This document shows, in pieces, positions 1 through 12,600 of a stretch of DNA of 64,000 nucleotides (position 1 is its first letter; every line of letters begins with the position of its first letter). The notes below the pieces were generated by a model. That model was given only the letters and a program-made list of their open reading frames with translations. It was not told the origin of the DNA and ran no database searches. This stretch comes from Linyphia triangularis (lineage: Eukaryota > Arthropoda > Arachnida > Araneae > Linyphiidae). The translations under genes and the position numbers were made by a program. Location: assembly GCA_963978545.1 (NCBI GenBank), contig OZ021729.1, positions 9,348,001 through 9,412,000 of the forward strand. Reading direction: 5' to 3'.

Positions 1-468
1 CGTTTTGGAACATCCTGATGTCAAAAAAATGGTCTAGAAAAAATGTCTGTCTGTGGTTAGCATAAGTCTCGAACGAATTGACCTAGGATATTAAAATTTG
101 ATGTACGGGTTGGTGGTGGCCATGGGACGTACCATTAAAGTTTTCATCAAAATTGCGCATGCTTATAAAGTAGCAATTGAAAAAATCATGTTTTTCTGCA
201 ATTGTTAGAAAACTGCTCTAATGATTTTGATCAAAATGTGAAAATGCCTCGCCTCCGAAATTACTGAAAATTGGTAAAAAGGCGGGAAAAGTTCTCGTTT
301 TTCTCCTCTCATCTGTTTCACTTACAAGAAGGAATAATGTAAGAATTATCGAAAAGTATATCACCAAATTCGCCATCTGGTGTTTTTTTCTCTCTCTCTC
401 TCTCTTTTCTTTCTAAAAATCACCGTTTTAGCAGTATTTCTTTCTCTCTCTTTTTAAACTAAGTTTTC
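1..468 (+). repeat. Dispersed repeat family R2, first part of interrupted copy
   Basis: The segment around tctagaaaaaatgtctgtctg and the following ~350 bases matches 52022-52460 closely. The copy resumes at 2493. Its left end lies at or before the window start. The family is not identified; no reading frame. Confidence 0.7.
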
Positions 469-470
469 TA

Positions 471-2490
471 CAGTCAACTCGCGATAACTCTAAGTTCAAG
501 GGACTAGCTAAATTCTTCGAGTTATCCGAAGTTCGAGTTATAAGAAGTCACTCGGAATGGCCCCGCTCGGAAGTTATTTTCTACTCAAGCTATATTACAT
601 CAGACATTTTTTGCTTGTTCATGTGGAGTCCGGAAGACAATATTGTGTCTTGCTTTAAACTTTTCTATACTAAATTTCAACTTAACTTGACAACACTAGA
701 CGGTAGATCGTCACAAGGCTCATAGGCAATTTATCCATTTTGGTGGCGTGAAAGCATAATGCTCGCCAAACCATATAGCCTTTTGTTCGACAAACGGGAT
801 GGACAGGAATACTGTATCATCCCATTCCCTTTTCATTCTCCTCCCTTAATGTGGTAATGTTTATATAAGTAACTAAGACAACAAAATTTGTTACTGAAAA
901 TTTTTCATTCAGTAAAGTTCGATGTACTTTGCAGTTGTCTCAACCAGGAAATGTATTCCGTTTAATTTATTTGCAGTCATACAGATAATTTTCAACAGGA
1001 TTGTTGACGTTGACTGCAAATAATCGTCTACATATAATGGATCAAACTCTGTAACTAAATAAATGCCAATTTTATTAGTGTAATAAAATCACACAGTACA
1101 CGTAAGGATGCCTTAATGAGTTATTTCGTAATAGACTGAGAGGCGACTGCAATTTTTGGACTCCATCTAACATTATGCTGAATTTTTTATAGAAATAGGA
1201 GAAACGAATCAACTGGTCTGCCTTGGCAAAAATGGCCGAAACTGATCAAAAATCGACTTTTAATAAGTTGAACTAAATCCAATTGCCAAATGCGCCATAA
1301 CTTGCCAAATAATGATCAATTTTTTGTTTTATTTGGTAACCCTCACTCTTTAATTTTCAATTAAGGTGGTTGCAGACGATTCGGATGTGTAGCTATGGCT
1401 TATCTTTCACAAATGAGCCAAATTGGCAATAAACAATACGTCACTGATGACGCAACTGATGTCGCCAATTTGGCTTACTTTTAAAAGATATAAGTTTTCC
1501 GAGCCAAAATCAGAAATCGTTTGTGCTTTTTCTCATTGAAAATCAAAATGAAGTGGGTTGCCAGACGAATAAGTTTGTTCTATTTTTGCCAAATTATGAC
1601 ATATTTGGCAATCGGATTTTTGTTCAACTCATTCCAAGTCGATTATTGATCAGTTTCGGCCATTTTTGCCACGGCAGACCAGTGGATTCCTAATCTACTC
1701 ACTTTTCTCCAATCTCTATAAAAAATTTAGATTGATGTTCGATGGGGTCCAAAAATTGCAGTCGCCTCTCGGACTATTAGTATAGCCATCCTGCACTTGC
1801 TATAAATCCTTTAACATTTAGTAAACGAGCAAAGTCCTTCGCCTTTTCTTTTAATATCATTCCAATAAGGGGGATTTTGGAAATGTGGTTTTGATATATC
1901 TCAAACCATTTTAATACAGCAGCTTCGACACCAAGAAAGGCACATATTTACACGATGGATCGAGTTTCGTTGCATGTCTTCTCAAAATCGTCTTTGTTTA
2001 TCAAAATGGTTGAAAGAGTATTCGGAAGAATTATGTACTTTATAGTAATGCCTTTCTTCTTACATCGCAGATTTTGTTCTGTTTCATTGTTCAATTTAAC
2101 CTTTTGAGTTAGACTAAGCGTATTTAACTTTAGTTTTAACTTTATTCAAAACCAACCTAAACCAACACTATTTACTCACACTTTAAATATAGAAAGGAAA
2201 GTAAAGGCAAAAGAACCGTTTACTTTCTGTTCTCGTCAATGCAAATGGGTTTTTTCCGGTAACAAGTTAAATTATAAAACACGATGTAAAGAGGAAAATA
2301 TATAAATAGTTTTTTTTTTGCCAGTTACGATAGTAAAATTTTCACAAAAACTTCGACTTAAAAGATATTCACTTCGAGATATGGAGATAACTTAGTGTTG
2401 AAAAACATTAAATTGTCTTGGGACCTAATGAAAACTTCGAGATAAACGAATATTCGACTTCTGAGACTTCGAGTTATCGCGAGTTGACTG
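471..2490 (+). mobile_element. pogo/Tigger-like DNA transposon, non-autonomous
   Basis: Ends cagtcaactcgcgataactc (471-490) and gagttatcgcgagttgactg (2471-2490) are inverted repeats flanked by TA at 469-470 and 2491-2492. The CAGT-start, the TA duplication and the TCGCGATAACTC-type end fit pogo/Tigger elements. About 1.4 kb once the nested MITE at 1132-1780 is removed. No transposase frame can be read. Confidence 0.8.
1132..1780 (+). mobile_element. Foldback MITE family R1, full copy 1
   Basis: Ends agactgaGAGGCGACTGCAA and TTGCAGTCGCCTCtcggact are long inverted repeats next to TA. Almost the whole 650 bases can fold back: gcaaaaatggccgaaactgatc at 1227-1248 matches gatcagtttcggccatttttgc at 1648-1669. 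The centre carries tacgtcactgatgacg. No frame; Tc1/mariner-like by TA target. It is nested in the pogo-like element. Confidence 0.85.
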
Positions 2491-2492
2491 TA

Positions 2493-2622
2493 TAAGAATT
2501 ATCGTCAAACAGGGCAATGAACTGGCTAAATGAAAATATAAAAATGGTAAATACTATCAAACCAGGTCAGTATAGTAGTGTAATTGAAAGTTGTGCGATG
2601 TTCCACACACCTAGTTTTATTT
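2493..2622 (+). repeat. Dispersed repeat family R2, second part of interrupted copy
   Basis: The R2 sequence resumes right after the transposon's TA and ends with gtgtaattgaaagttgtgcg atgttccac, as at 52582-52613. A 60-codon open frame at 2517-2699 lies in it and is not a gene. Confidence 0.7.
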
Positions 2623-3109
2623 ATGGAAAGAAGGCATATATGAATTTCTCAACTGAGTTCTTTCATGCACAAACCATTTTGATTAGAGTCAATCAATAAG
2701 CCTTGATATAATTACTTTCATCTCACCTCACCAAACTTTCCCATTGCTCTATGTCATTCGCCCCAGGTTCATTGAAACCCAATTACCTGATTTGTTTTAC
2801 GGTTCAATTAATTCTAAAACACAATAGTCTATCAATTTAATGTTGTAGACCTTGTCTGGAACTTCAAAGAACCCATTACTCATCCACAGTGTGTACAGTT
2901 GCTTGAGTGTCAAAGCATTTATGAATCTCTTATGTTTCTCTACCATTCTCGTACTCAAACGTTTAAGTAAACGTTTTCGAACAAAACGCTAATGGTTGTC
3001 GAGTATAAAGGGAAGGAAACGTTTTTATAGTCCAACTTCAGTAAAATAGACTCCATCCATGCAGCACCATGAGAGTGTCTGAAGATTCCTCTGAGGAGGG
3101 TGCAATAAG

Positions 3110-3168
3110 AATGATGAAAATATAAAAATGGTAAATGAAGTTGTGCGATGTTCCACACCCCTAGTTTC
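3110..3168 (+). repeat. R2 3'-end fragment
   Basis: gaaaatataaaaatggtaaa and gttgtgcgatgttccacacc repeat the R2 3' end seen at 2532-2613 with a short internal deletion. Confidence 0.6.
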
Positions 3169-3347
3169 ATTTACAATTAGATGTACATTAAATGAAAACA
3201 ATATACGTCATTTCACCTTTTTCGTACCTAACTCACCAAATGTCAAGGCTTTGTAGTAAGTAGTTTCTAAAATCCCTGGGCTAGAAGATTGTAACATAGC
3301 GAATATAGGGAGTTATCCTCACTAGGGCTTCCTCTTAAACATCACCA
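3165..3347 (+). repeat. Dispersed repeat, copy 1 of 2
   Basis: Matches 55234-55405 over about 170 bases: shared words include agaagattgtaacatag and aagtagtttctaaa. No coding content; type unknown. Confidence 0.6.
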
Positions 3348-3472
3348 ACATAACAAATGCAAAGATTAAACACCTCGTAGTATGGCAGTCTTTTTTTCAA
3401 TACGAACGGTATAAAATGTTTTTAAATTTTTTCTGTTGATGTTTATTTGCGTGTTTTTTCTCTTTTTTGCAG

Positions 3473-3670
3473 AAGGGCAACACCGCCCTGCACATCGCCT
3501 CCCTGGCCGGCCAGGAGGAGGTCGCCCGGGTGCTGGTACAACTCGGGGCCAATGTGAACATCCAGTCCCAGAATGGCTTCACCCCGCTCTACATGGCCGC
3601 ACAGGAGAACCACGACACGGTTGTCTCGTTCCTGCTCGACAACGGGGCGAACCAGAGCCTCGCCACAGAG
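3473..3670 (+). CDS. Ank2: Ankyrin exon 1 of window: repeats 3-4
   Basis: Two 33-residue ankyrin repeats in 198 bases, phase 0 at both ends. The acceptor is ctcttttttgcag and the donor is GAG|gttagt. The first repeat begins [14 protein letters not shown] and the second [15 protein letters not shown], the wording that marks repeats 3 and 4 in ankyrins. The exon is markedly GC-rich against its AT-rich flanks, and its third positions are mostly G or C. An out-of-frame reading covers the same bases and is a shadow. Confidence 0.95.
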
Positions 3671-6600
3671 GTTAGTTACGACACCAAAGAATGATCTAAG
3701 TCACTTTTGAGAGTAATTTTGATGAACTGTGACTTGAGGTTTGAAAACAGTTAGCAGCAATTTAACGTGTTAAGTGTTTCCTGTGAATTATATCGCGACT
3801 TGTACCTGTCGTTCCTTCATCTTGACGAACTACCATCGGTTAGCACCAGTAATGTGCCAACATTTAGCACTCGATTGTTTCAATGAATGGACTTTAACCA
3901 TTCTTCCCGGTCTTAATTTACATTTATTCATTGTAATACTTTGTGTTTTTATATAAGCCAGAGACTAGGCTTGTCAACAGTTAAGCTTGGCGTCCATTAT
4001 CGCTAAGCAGAGCAGAGCAGATCAGAGCGGAGTGGATTAGAGCCAATTACAAAGCTGTCAACGTCCATTGTAGCTCGAGGCTCGTGCTATAGTAGACATT
4101 GGCAGCTTTGTAATTGGCTCTAATCCACTCCGCTCTGACCTGCTCTGCTTAGTGATAGTGGACGTCAAGCTTTACCGCTTTCCAGTGCGCGAAGTGAAGA
4201 TGGAAAATCAAAGCCACTTTACTAAGAAAAAATACAATACGAATATAAGAAATTCTCATGGGTGAAATGGCAACAGAGTTGTTTAACCAAATAGACTACA
4301 GATGTCATTGGCTTAACACGTGTAGTTAAAAATACACAAAGATGTCTGCTTTTATTAGCTAGTTGAAACAGAAAATTAACTCATGTTTACATAATGGGTT
4401 ACGTTGTTCTATATACGACTATAAGAGAGAAAAGGCTTATTTTCGAATCCGAAATGCATGTTCATAAGTGCTTTACCTTGTCTTCTTATTTAACCACTCA
4501 CTGCTGGTATCCAATGGCGATTGATTGCATAGTCTTGACTGTACCCCTACTTAGAACTAGGTGTCATCAAAGTCGCACCTTGTCAAATGCGAGACTGTAG
4601 AGATGATTTTTTTGTTATAAATTGAAATTTTTCATTAAAACAATATTATCTTAGATTATATTTATTGTAATAAAAGAATAATATTTAGAACTTTCCTTTG
4701 TCCTTAATAGTTTTTTAATTAAAATATTTGGGTAGGGATAGATTTGAAATTGAGGATTCATTGTTAATTGAACCCCATGGAAATTCAACTGATTGACAAA
4801 CAACAATACACTCTGTTTTTCACCTTTTTTTACTTCGAATATCAGTATTGCTTATGCGTTATACCATAATTTTCCCCCCTGCGTTTAATATTCTTCAAAG
4901 GACATGTATATCATACCTTTTCTTATGACTTGTGTTGCAGGACGGCTTCACCCCGTTGGCGGTGGCGTTGCAACAGGGCCACGACAAAGTGGTGTCTGTA
5001 CTGCTTGAAAATGACACCAAGGGTAGAGTGCGTCTCCCAGCCCTGCACATAGCGGCCAAGAAAGACGACTGCAAAGCCGCTACATTGCTACTCCAGAGCG
5101 ACCACAACCCCGACGTCACATCCAAGGTACGTCCTCCTCTATTAACACTACTTAACCCACATAAAAGTGTAGGGGAGACTTGTGTACCTAGGACCACCCC
5201 ACTTTTATTGAATGATGTTTAGTTCTAAGTTTCTTTTACTCACTTGGGTAAGTGGCAACACCCAATTGCTCTTTTGGCAGCCATTTTGAAATCTTAGAGG
5301 AGAAAACTGTGACAAGTTATAAGTGGAAAACGTTTTTATATGGTCTGCAGTAACATTTTTCAGCTGATGTCTTTTATTTTTTTACAAAGTTAAGTCAAAT
5401 ACTTTTCTTTGAATTTTTGCAAATAATTTTGTTTGTAACATTAAATACTAAAGAAGATGTTTAAATAAGTCCTTTCTCCTTGTGCATTTTTAGTAGAAAA
5501 CATTTTATATGAAATTGCCAAGTCGTGTACCTAGGGCCACATAGTTGCTTATTGTGTTCAAATTGCTAAAAACCAAATTTGTGGGTGCTTCAAAGCGGTA
5601 ATGCATGCGGATCCTTTTTTTGAAATCAGTTTTTATAAGTTATGAAAATATTTGTAATTCACCAATAATTTAACACATTGATATTTATTAAAGTTATTAT
5701 ATGATAAACCAATGACTGATACTAACTTTATATTATTTCTTTTATATAATTCCTCTGCGTATGTTTGTTTTCTATTCATTATGGACTGAAACCTCACTTA
5801 AAAAGAACAGCCCTAGATACATCAGCTACTGGCCCTAGGTACAACGAGTTCTTGTACCTGGGGCCATTTGTGAAATTTCTTTAAAAACCTTCTATTTGAC
5901 AGAATCTATTATTTTAAGTATTTATATTTATCCCCATTGAAATTAATTACTATAACGATGTATGCATATCAGTTTCACATTTTTAAACGGTTTTTGTGCA
6001 GTGAAAAAAAAGGCGACCCTAGGTACAAAAGTCTCCCTTACTTATACATCATAACTAAATTAATTGGAAATTAAGGCTGATTTACCTGTTGCTAGTGACT
6101 GTCCAGTTAAAGTTGTTATACAGTGATTGAAATGCTAGCTTTCAGTTTACGCAGCGCCAGCTACTGGAACAATTTAGATATTAAGCTAGCTAACTGTCGC
6201 CAGTTAGTGGTCATGGAAGAGAACACGGAAATGGAGTTGAAGTGCCAGCCAATAGACGATTCATCTACTGGATCTGTCAATTGCTGGCACAATGCATATT
6301 GCTTTTTGCTGTTATTGGTATGAATCGTTTACACGGTGCTAGTCTCTGGAATCTAGTGAATGACAACTTAAACTGGCAAGCTGATTGGTAATGTCTAAAT
6401 CAGCCTTAAGTTACCTATACAAACTCGCTTTGATTGGCTGTGAATTTTTTTAAACCAATTAGAGAGTTCAAATGTAGTGTTCATTTACGGGACTTATTCG
6501 CAACTAAACTTGTTTCGATGTATGTAGTTTTAAATTACTAATAATTTCGAATAGCAACTGGTTAGAATTATCTGAATGGTATATGAATCTGTATCTTAAA

Positions 6601-9600
6601 ATATACATAACTTCAGGACAACAACAACAAGGAGCTGTAATGTATACCTGTACCGTAGAGGTTTCTTTTCGATTTTCAGTTTATGATTTCTTTTTCTAGA
6701 GGTAAACAATACTATTTAATGCAGGAATTTATAATCTAGACATCCTTTTATGAAAGAGTATTAACAGCAAGAGGAGATTATTAAATTTTATCAGCTCTCC
6801 TGTAATATTAGGAAAAATGGATATAGTGCCAGTACCTCTGGGATATCGATATGAGTAGTTGTAAATTATTTTTTGTTGCTTTGCAATATAGTTAGAAGTT
6901 TATACGAAGTCTAAATTCATTGGGGTTCACCAGTACCAAGCGAAAACTAAAAATATTTTCGTGCTATCCCGTCAACTGTTGGTGAAACATAAAGTTCGCC
7001 AAATTGATTCAGATAGTCAGTCAAAACTGTCGGTTCTGACGGATGCCTTGGTGTACCACGCAGCTGAGGCATTCATTGAGAAGGCCCCGATATTGGTCCG
7101 AGTCAAACCGGATCATCGAGAGGGTCATCCAAAGTAAACATTTTGTTAACTGTAAAAATTTCGTCAACAGGAAAAAGGATATTATGTAAGTACCAAACGA
7201 ATCCTATGGATAGTGGTCGTACATAAATTAGACGACGCAAAATTTTAACTTTTTCTACTCTCTCCAATCTGTACTATCACCATGACAAAGGAAAGTTGTT
7301 TATATTGTTCTAAAGGAGCCCTAATAGGCTGAGAGGCGAAAGTCTAGGTACCCCATCGAACATCATTCTGAATTTTTTTATGGAATGCAGAGAAAAATTA
7401 ATAGATTAAAAATATACTGGCATGACGGGACAAAAATGGCCGAAACTATTAAAAAATCGTCTTTCAATGATTTGAACTAAATCCAATTGCGAAAAAGCTA
7501 TAGATGGCTAAACAAGTGATTGCAGAGAAAATATTTAACTGGAATTTATGAAATATACATTATTTTTAAATTATCGATTTTAACAATATTCAACATTAAA
7601 AGTTTGATGCAATTTTCTTCATAACTATTAAACTTTTATTCCACCATTAAAAAAACATGAAAAATTATCTAACTTTTAAAATAAAATGATTTTTTCAATA
7701 TTCTAGAGTGGATTCACGCCATTGCATATAGCTGCCCATTATGGTAATGAAAATATTGCCAAAATTCTTTTAAGTAAAGGAGCCGACGTAAATTATGCTG
7801 CCAAGGTAAATATCCATTTAAATACATTGCTTTTTACTTCGAAAACATTTCAGGATTATTATATGACTACATTCCTTGTCAGACAGTTAAAAGTAAGGTT
7901 TATGCTTTCAATTACAGCACCAAATCACGCCACTGCACGTTGCTTCCAAGTGGGGGAAAATGAATATGGTGCTACTGCTCCTTGAAAAAGGTGCTAACAT
8001 TGAAGCTTCTACAAGGGTATGTCATGCTCTTAGTTGATGTATTTTTGTACTTAAAAATACATCCATATTCTTTTAGTATTTAAATTTTTAATGACGTGGA
8101 ACTTGTTTATAACCACAAAATAAACATACTAGATTTAACATATTCGATTGATAATACTTCACACTGTGAATGAATGGAATTCTTTGAATGATTCTTTACT
8201 AGTTTTCGAATCTAATTATATCAGTTAATGTTCTTTGAATATAAAGAAATATTTCAAACCTTTTCTCCCTTGAAGAAGGGGATGGTTTTGCTACTCACCG
8301 GGCAGGATTCTGCACCAGAGGTAATTCTCAAGAAATGGTAGTAGCTTCAATTTTTTACAAGCAAGTGAAAGACCTTTGTTGTCGTAACGTGAGGCTTGTT
8401 TTATCTAAAAAAAAAACCTTTTAAGTCAGAATCTGTACCGGAGTTGGAAGTTTTACAAAAAATGCACTTGATGCCTTGAAAATCCTTCTGTTTAAATGAA
8501 TGTTTAATAAAAAACGTATATTTTTTTAATGTTACAGTCAGGGACGTACTGGTTATAAAATCGGCCCGGTTATTTTAGATTTGTGTTGCGGTCCAAATTT
8601 TCTATATCATCATTAATAAAATTTTATTAAAATAATTATAATAATTAAATAATTAGTTTTAATAATAAAATAATTAGTTTTAGTAATAAAATAATTAGTT
8701 TTAATAATAAAATAATGAATTATAATAATTAAATAAATAATTATAATAACTAATTGATTATAATAATTAATTATAATACTTAAATATAATACTTAAATAA
8801 TTGATTATAACGATTGATTAATTATGATAAGTAATTAATTATAGTAAGTAATTAGTTATAATCATTATTAATTCATATTAATTAATTATAATAATTAATT
8901 AATTAACAACAATAATAATTAATTATTATTGATAATTAATTGCGTATTATTAGTAATTAATTAATTACAATAATTATAATTAATAATAATTACTTATTTA
9001 TTAATAATTAATTAATTATAATAATTACTTACTATTAATAATTAAATAATTACTTATAATAATTAATTAATTATAATAATTAAAGAATTAATTTTTAATA
9101 ATTACGTAGTTTTAATAATTAACATATTTTTTTTTTTAATATTCTACTTATTTAATAATTTATTTCAATAATTATTTTTATTTCTAAATTTTAAATATAA
9201 TTTAACCATAAAGGCTATAATATAAATAAAAACATTAAGGGAAGCAACTATTTGTGTTGAAAAATAATTTAAAAAAAACTTCGTGTCGGACCAGCCCATT
9301 TTTTACAAAAACTGACTGGCCCGGTAATTGCACCGACCAATCCCATGGACTGGTACGCCTCTGCTGGTAATCTCTTCGTATCCAGTGTAACTAACTTGTT
9401 AATTCTTAAAATAAGATATTAAATTGAACTCTACGTTCTAGTGATCGATCTGTAGCATTTCTTTTATCTTTCATTTATCATTATATTATAAGTAACATTT
9501 TAAAATTTTACTCGAAATGATTTAAAAGCGTTCATCAATACTTTTTTGTACAAAAAAATATTTTATTATTCTTTAATTGACACATAATCAAGAAAAATCT

Positions 9601-12600
9601 CATATTCACCGTTATTGAATATTAAGTGGCTGTTAAATTTCATATTGAATTCCTATGACTTCAGGATGGTCTTACACCTCTGCATTGTGCTGCTCGAAGT
9701 GGCCATGACCAAGTTGTAGATGTTCTACTGGAAAAGGGAGCACCATTCCTGGCTAAGACCAAGGTAAAGTTTATTCCATATTTCATGTAACTCTAATTAA
9801 CTAATGATTAACAGATCAGATATATTTTAGTTTAGATTTTAGTATACCATATATCAGCACGATTTCCAGATAGGTCAGAGCTTGCGAGTGTAAAAATGCT
9901 TCACAGGAAGATTTTTTAGTGAATATGCCTAACGTTTCCATATGGTGCGCTGAAAAGACTGTTATGAATGTCCATAGAGGAAATAACGACACTGCTTTCA
10001 TAAAATAAAAGCTTCAGTTTATTCTTCGTTCAGAAGCTCAGAAAACTTCTTAAAACAACAGAGAACACGTTCTTAAGCTCTAACAACAGCTTTAGTGCGA
10101 ACAACTTCACATGCGCAACTGTAATTCAGTCACCGTAAAAGTAAACAAGCGTTTAGATCTTTTCAAAACAACGCTCAAAATCCAATGAACTCATTTCGCG
10201 AATCTTCGACGCTTTTACACTAACCGGTGAAGTTTCCCAAAAAATCAAATGCAAGCGATTTTGCAATCAGAATGGTTGCAAAACATCTCGACTAGACCAA
10301 GTGCCGCCAACCTTTTCCTCTAAGTTGTATTATCGCTGGCGAAAAAAACACACCTAATAATAATAAAAAAAAAAAAATAGAACTTCAAAGAGAAAAGGAA
10401 AGAAACAGAAATAAACACCATTCGAAAATATTTAATGAAAAAACTCCATAGTAGTTACAAAATATTCCGGCATACAAGAGACTTGTTTATTATATAAGTA
10501 TTGGAATCTAGTCTAATATAGCAGTTCAGAGCTTATCTCTGGGGCACGAGTTTGGAAATTTCAACGTAATTGTGAATGTCAAAGCCCAAACTCTAGCCAT
10601 TAGCTAACTGACTAAATTCTGTTGGAAAATCTCATATTGTAAAATAATTTTATAGAGAAGTAATTCCCTTTGACTATCAGAATAATTAATGTTTCTAATT
10701 TTATCTAACATTAGGTCGCAATTTCAAAAAACTGTCGACCCAAAGTTCAGATACTGGAAATTATGGAATATTTTTGGATTTTGTCCTGCTTAAAGCTTCC
10801 AATTCGTTAATTGGTCGTCACTTCACAATTTTGCTAAATCTTAATCTTTTGACCTAACATAACCTTAACGTGTACGTAATAAGATACATTAATCATGCTT
10901 CGATAAGAAATAAGTACTCGCAATTGTCTGTTCGATCGGGCAAAAACTAGGATTATGCGACATAGCGTTGAAATCAGTCACAGAAGAAATATTCTATGAA
11001 TAAATTTTTTTGGTCACCAACTATTGACGAAACTACTAAAAACTTATGCTTACTGCTTAAATCGAGAATACTCTAGAATATAATTAAAACCTTAAGTCCA
11101 CAAGGCATTCTTCTGTTAGACGAGTACCAGTTGGCGCAGTTGTCACCAAGACTAAATATTTACATGACGCACATCATAAATGTATCGTCAAGCTTTAAAT
11201 GTTTACAGTTTGTAATAAGGTTGCTATAGCAACCCTATAGTGGTTTGTCACAGTAATTATAAATTATTTGTAGTTTATAGTTTGAGTGAGTTATCACTGC
11301 AATTTGGCAATTTTTATCTTGCACCCGTGTAACGGAAGGGTACCGTTCTCAAAATGTATCTGACTTGTTTAACTTTTTCAGAATGGACTTGCCCCACTGC
11401 ATATGGCGTCACAAGGGGACCATGTGGATAGCGCTCGTATTTTGTTGTATCATAAAGCACCTGTTGATGACGTCACTGTAGTAAGTTCATCGTAACGTAT
11501 ATCATATTACTTCTAAATATTACGTTTTATACCCTTCTCACCGTTTGTAATTTTTCACGCAATTTAAATTTCGTGAATAATTTTTCTCTTATTTTGTCGG
11601 AAACAATCAATATACAAACTGCACTAATTTCAAAGCATTGCTTTTGGATACAGAAATTCAGCGGTACATAACAGATTATTTTTTTAAAAAATCAATCAAA
11701 TAACGAAACTAAAATACTTAAAATGGTTTTGTGATTTTCCTTTTGTTGTTTGGATTTTACGCAAAATTATTTTTATAAGTAAAATATGCATGGGCAGAGG
11801 CGACGGAAATTTTTTGTAGCTCATCGAACATCATTCTGAAATTTTTATAGAATGTAGAGAAAAACGTTACTTAATTTATTAAATGGTTAGTCGCGTGGGG
11901 GACAAATGTCTCCCAAATTCAAATTTTTGTACATACCATTAAATTCTTGATCAAATATCAAAGTAAGTGGGTATTTTAATTAAAAAGACAACATTATTAA
12001 ACAGAATAAAGTAAAAACTAAAATAACTTAAAATATCCGTAAGAAGGCTTTGATCATGTGCTGCTATCTATTGAGAAATTGAGATTGTGGGAGACATTTG
12101 TCAACCACGTGACTAACCAAGGGTTAAATGCAGTGACCAGTATTTAGGTGTAATTGAAAGTTGTGCGATGTTCCACATTTCTAATTTGACTTCAACACAC
12201 TAATTTATTTTCGTACTATTGGAGTATTTGCAATTTTATCCTTATAAGTAATAAGACTTCTTTTCTTATCCTATCCTTATTCTTTATTTATCAATAATAA
12301 GAGTTGTTTAAGGTATACATAAACATTAGGAATTGCAAAATTTGACTCAAGTCTGTGTTTTTGGTTTTAAAATATTCCCCAATTCATTATCTTTAAAATA
12401 ATACCATTCTCTTTCTGAGACTCAAATAGCTTTATAAATTACAGTGGGTTTTGTGAACCTGTTTTGTATCACGTTCATTAGTGTAGTAAACTTTAAACGC
12501 GTTTTCTGAAGAATGACATTTTTGTGTTATATGACTTAACGCCAACGGTCATAAACTTAATAATAAATTGTCCGATTTACAAAATTCCAATTTTGTTCTA

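Larger units (their letters stand above)
1..3472 (+). other. Upstream ankyrin intron (partial)
   Basis: No coding exon is recognisable, so the exons for the N terminus and repeats 1-2 lie before the window. It holds a dispersed repeat split by a pogo-like element, which in turn contains a MITE (1-2622), a further fragment of the first repeat (3110-3168) and one copy of a ~180-bp dispersed repeat (3165-3347). Confidence 0.7.
5127..7706 (+). other. Intron 2
   Basis: Holds an 867-bp TA-flanked element (5172-6038), a 331-bp TTAA-flanked MITE (6075-6405) and a truncated R1 MITE (about 7321-7500). I see nothing else in 6410-7320. Confidence 0.8.

Noticed and set aside
471..2490. Transposase gene in the pogo-like element
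   Set aside because: No open frame of useful length or DDE-like sequence in any frame; the interior also carries a MITE.
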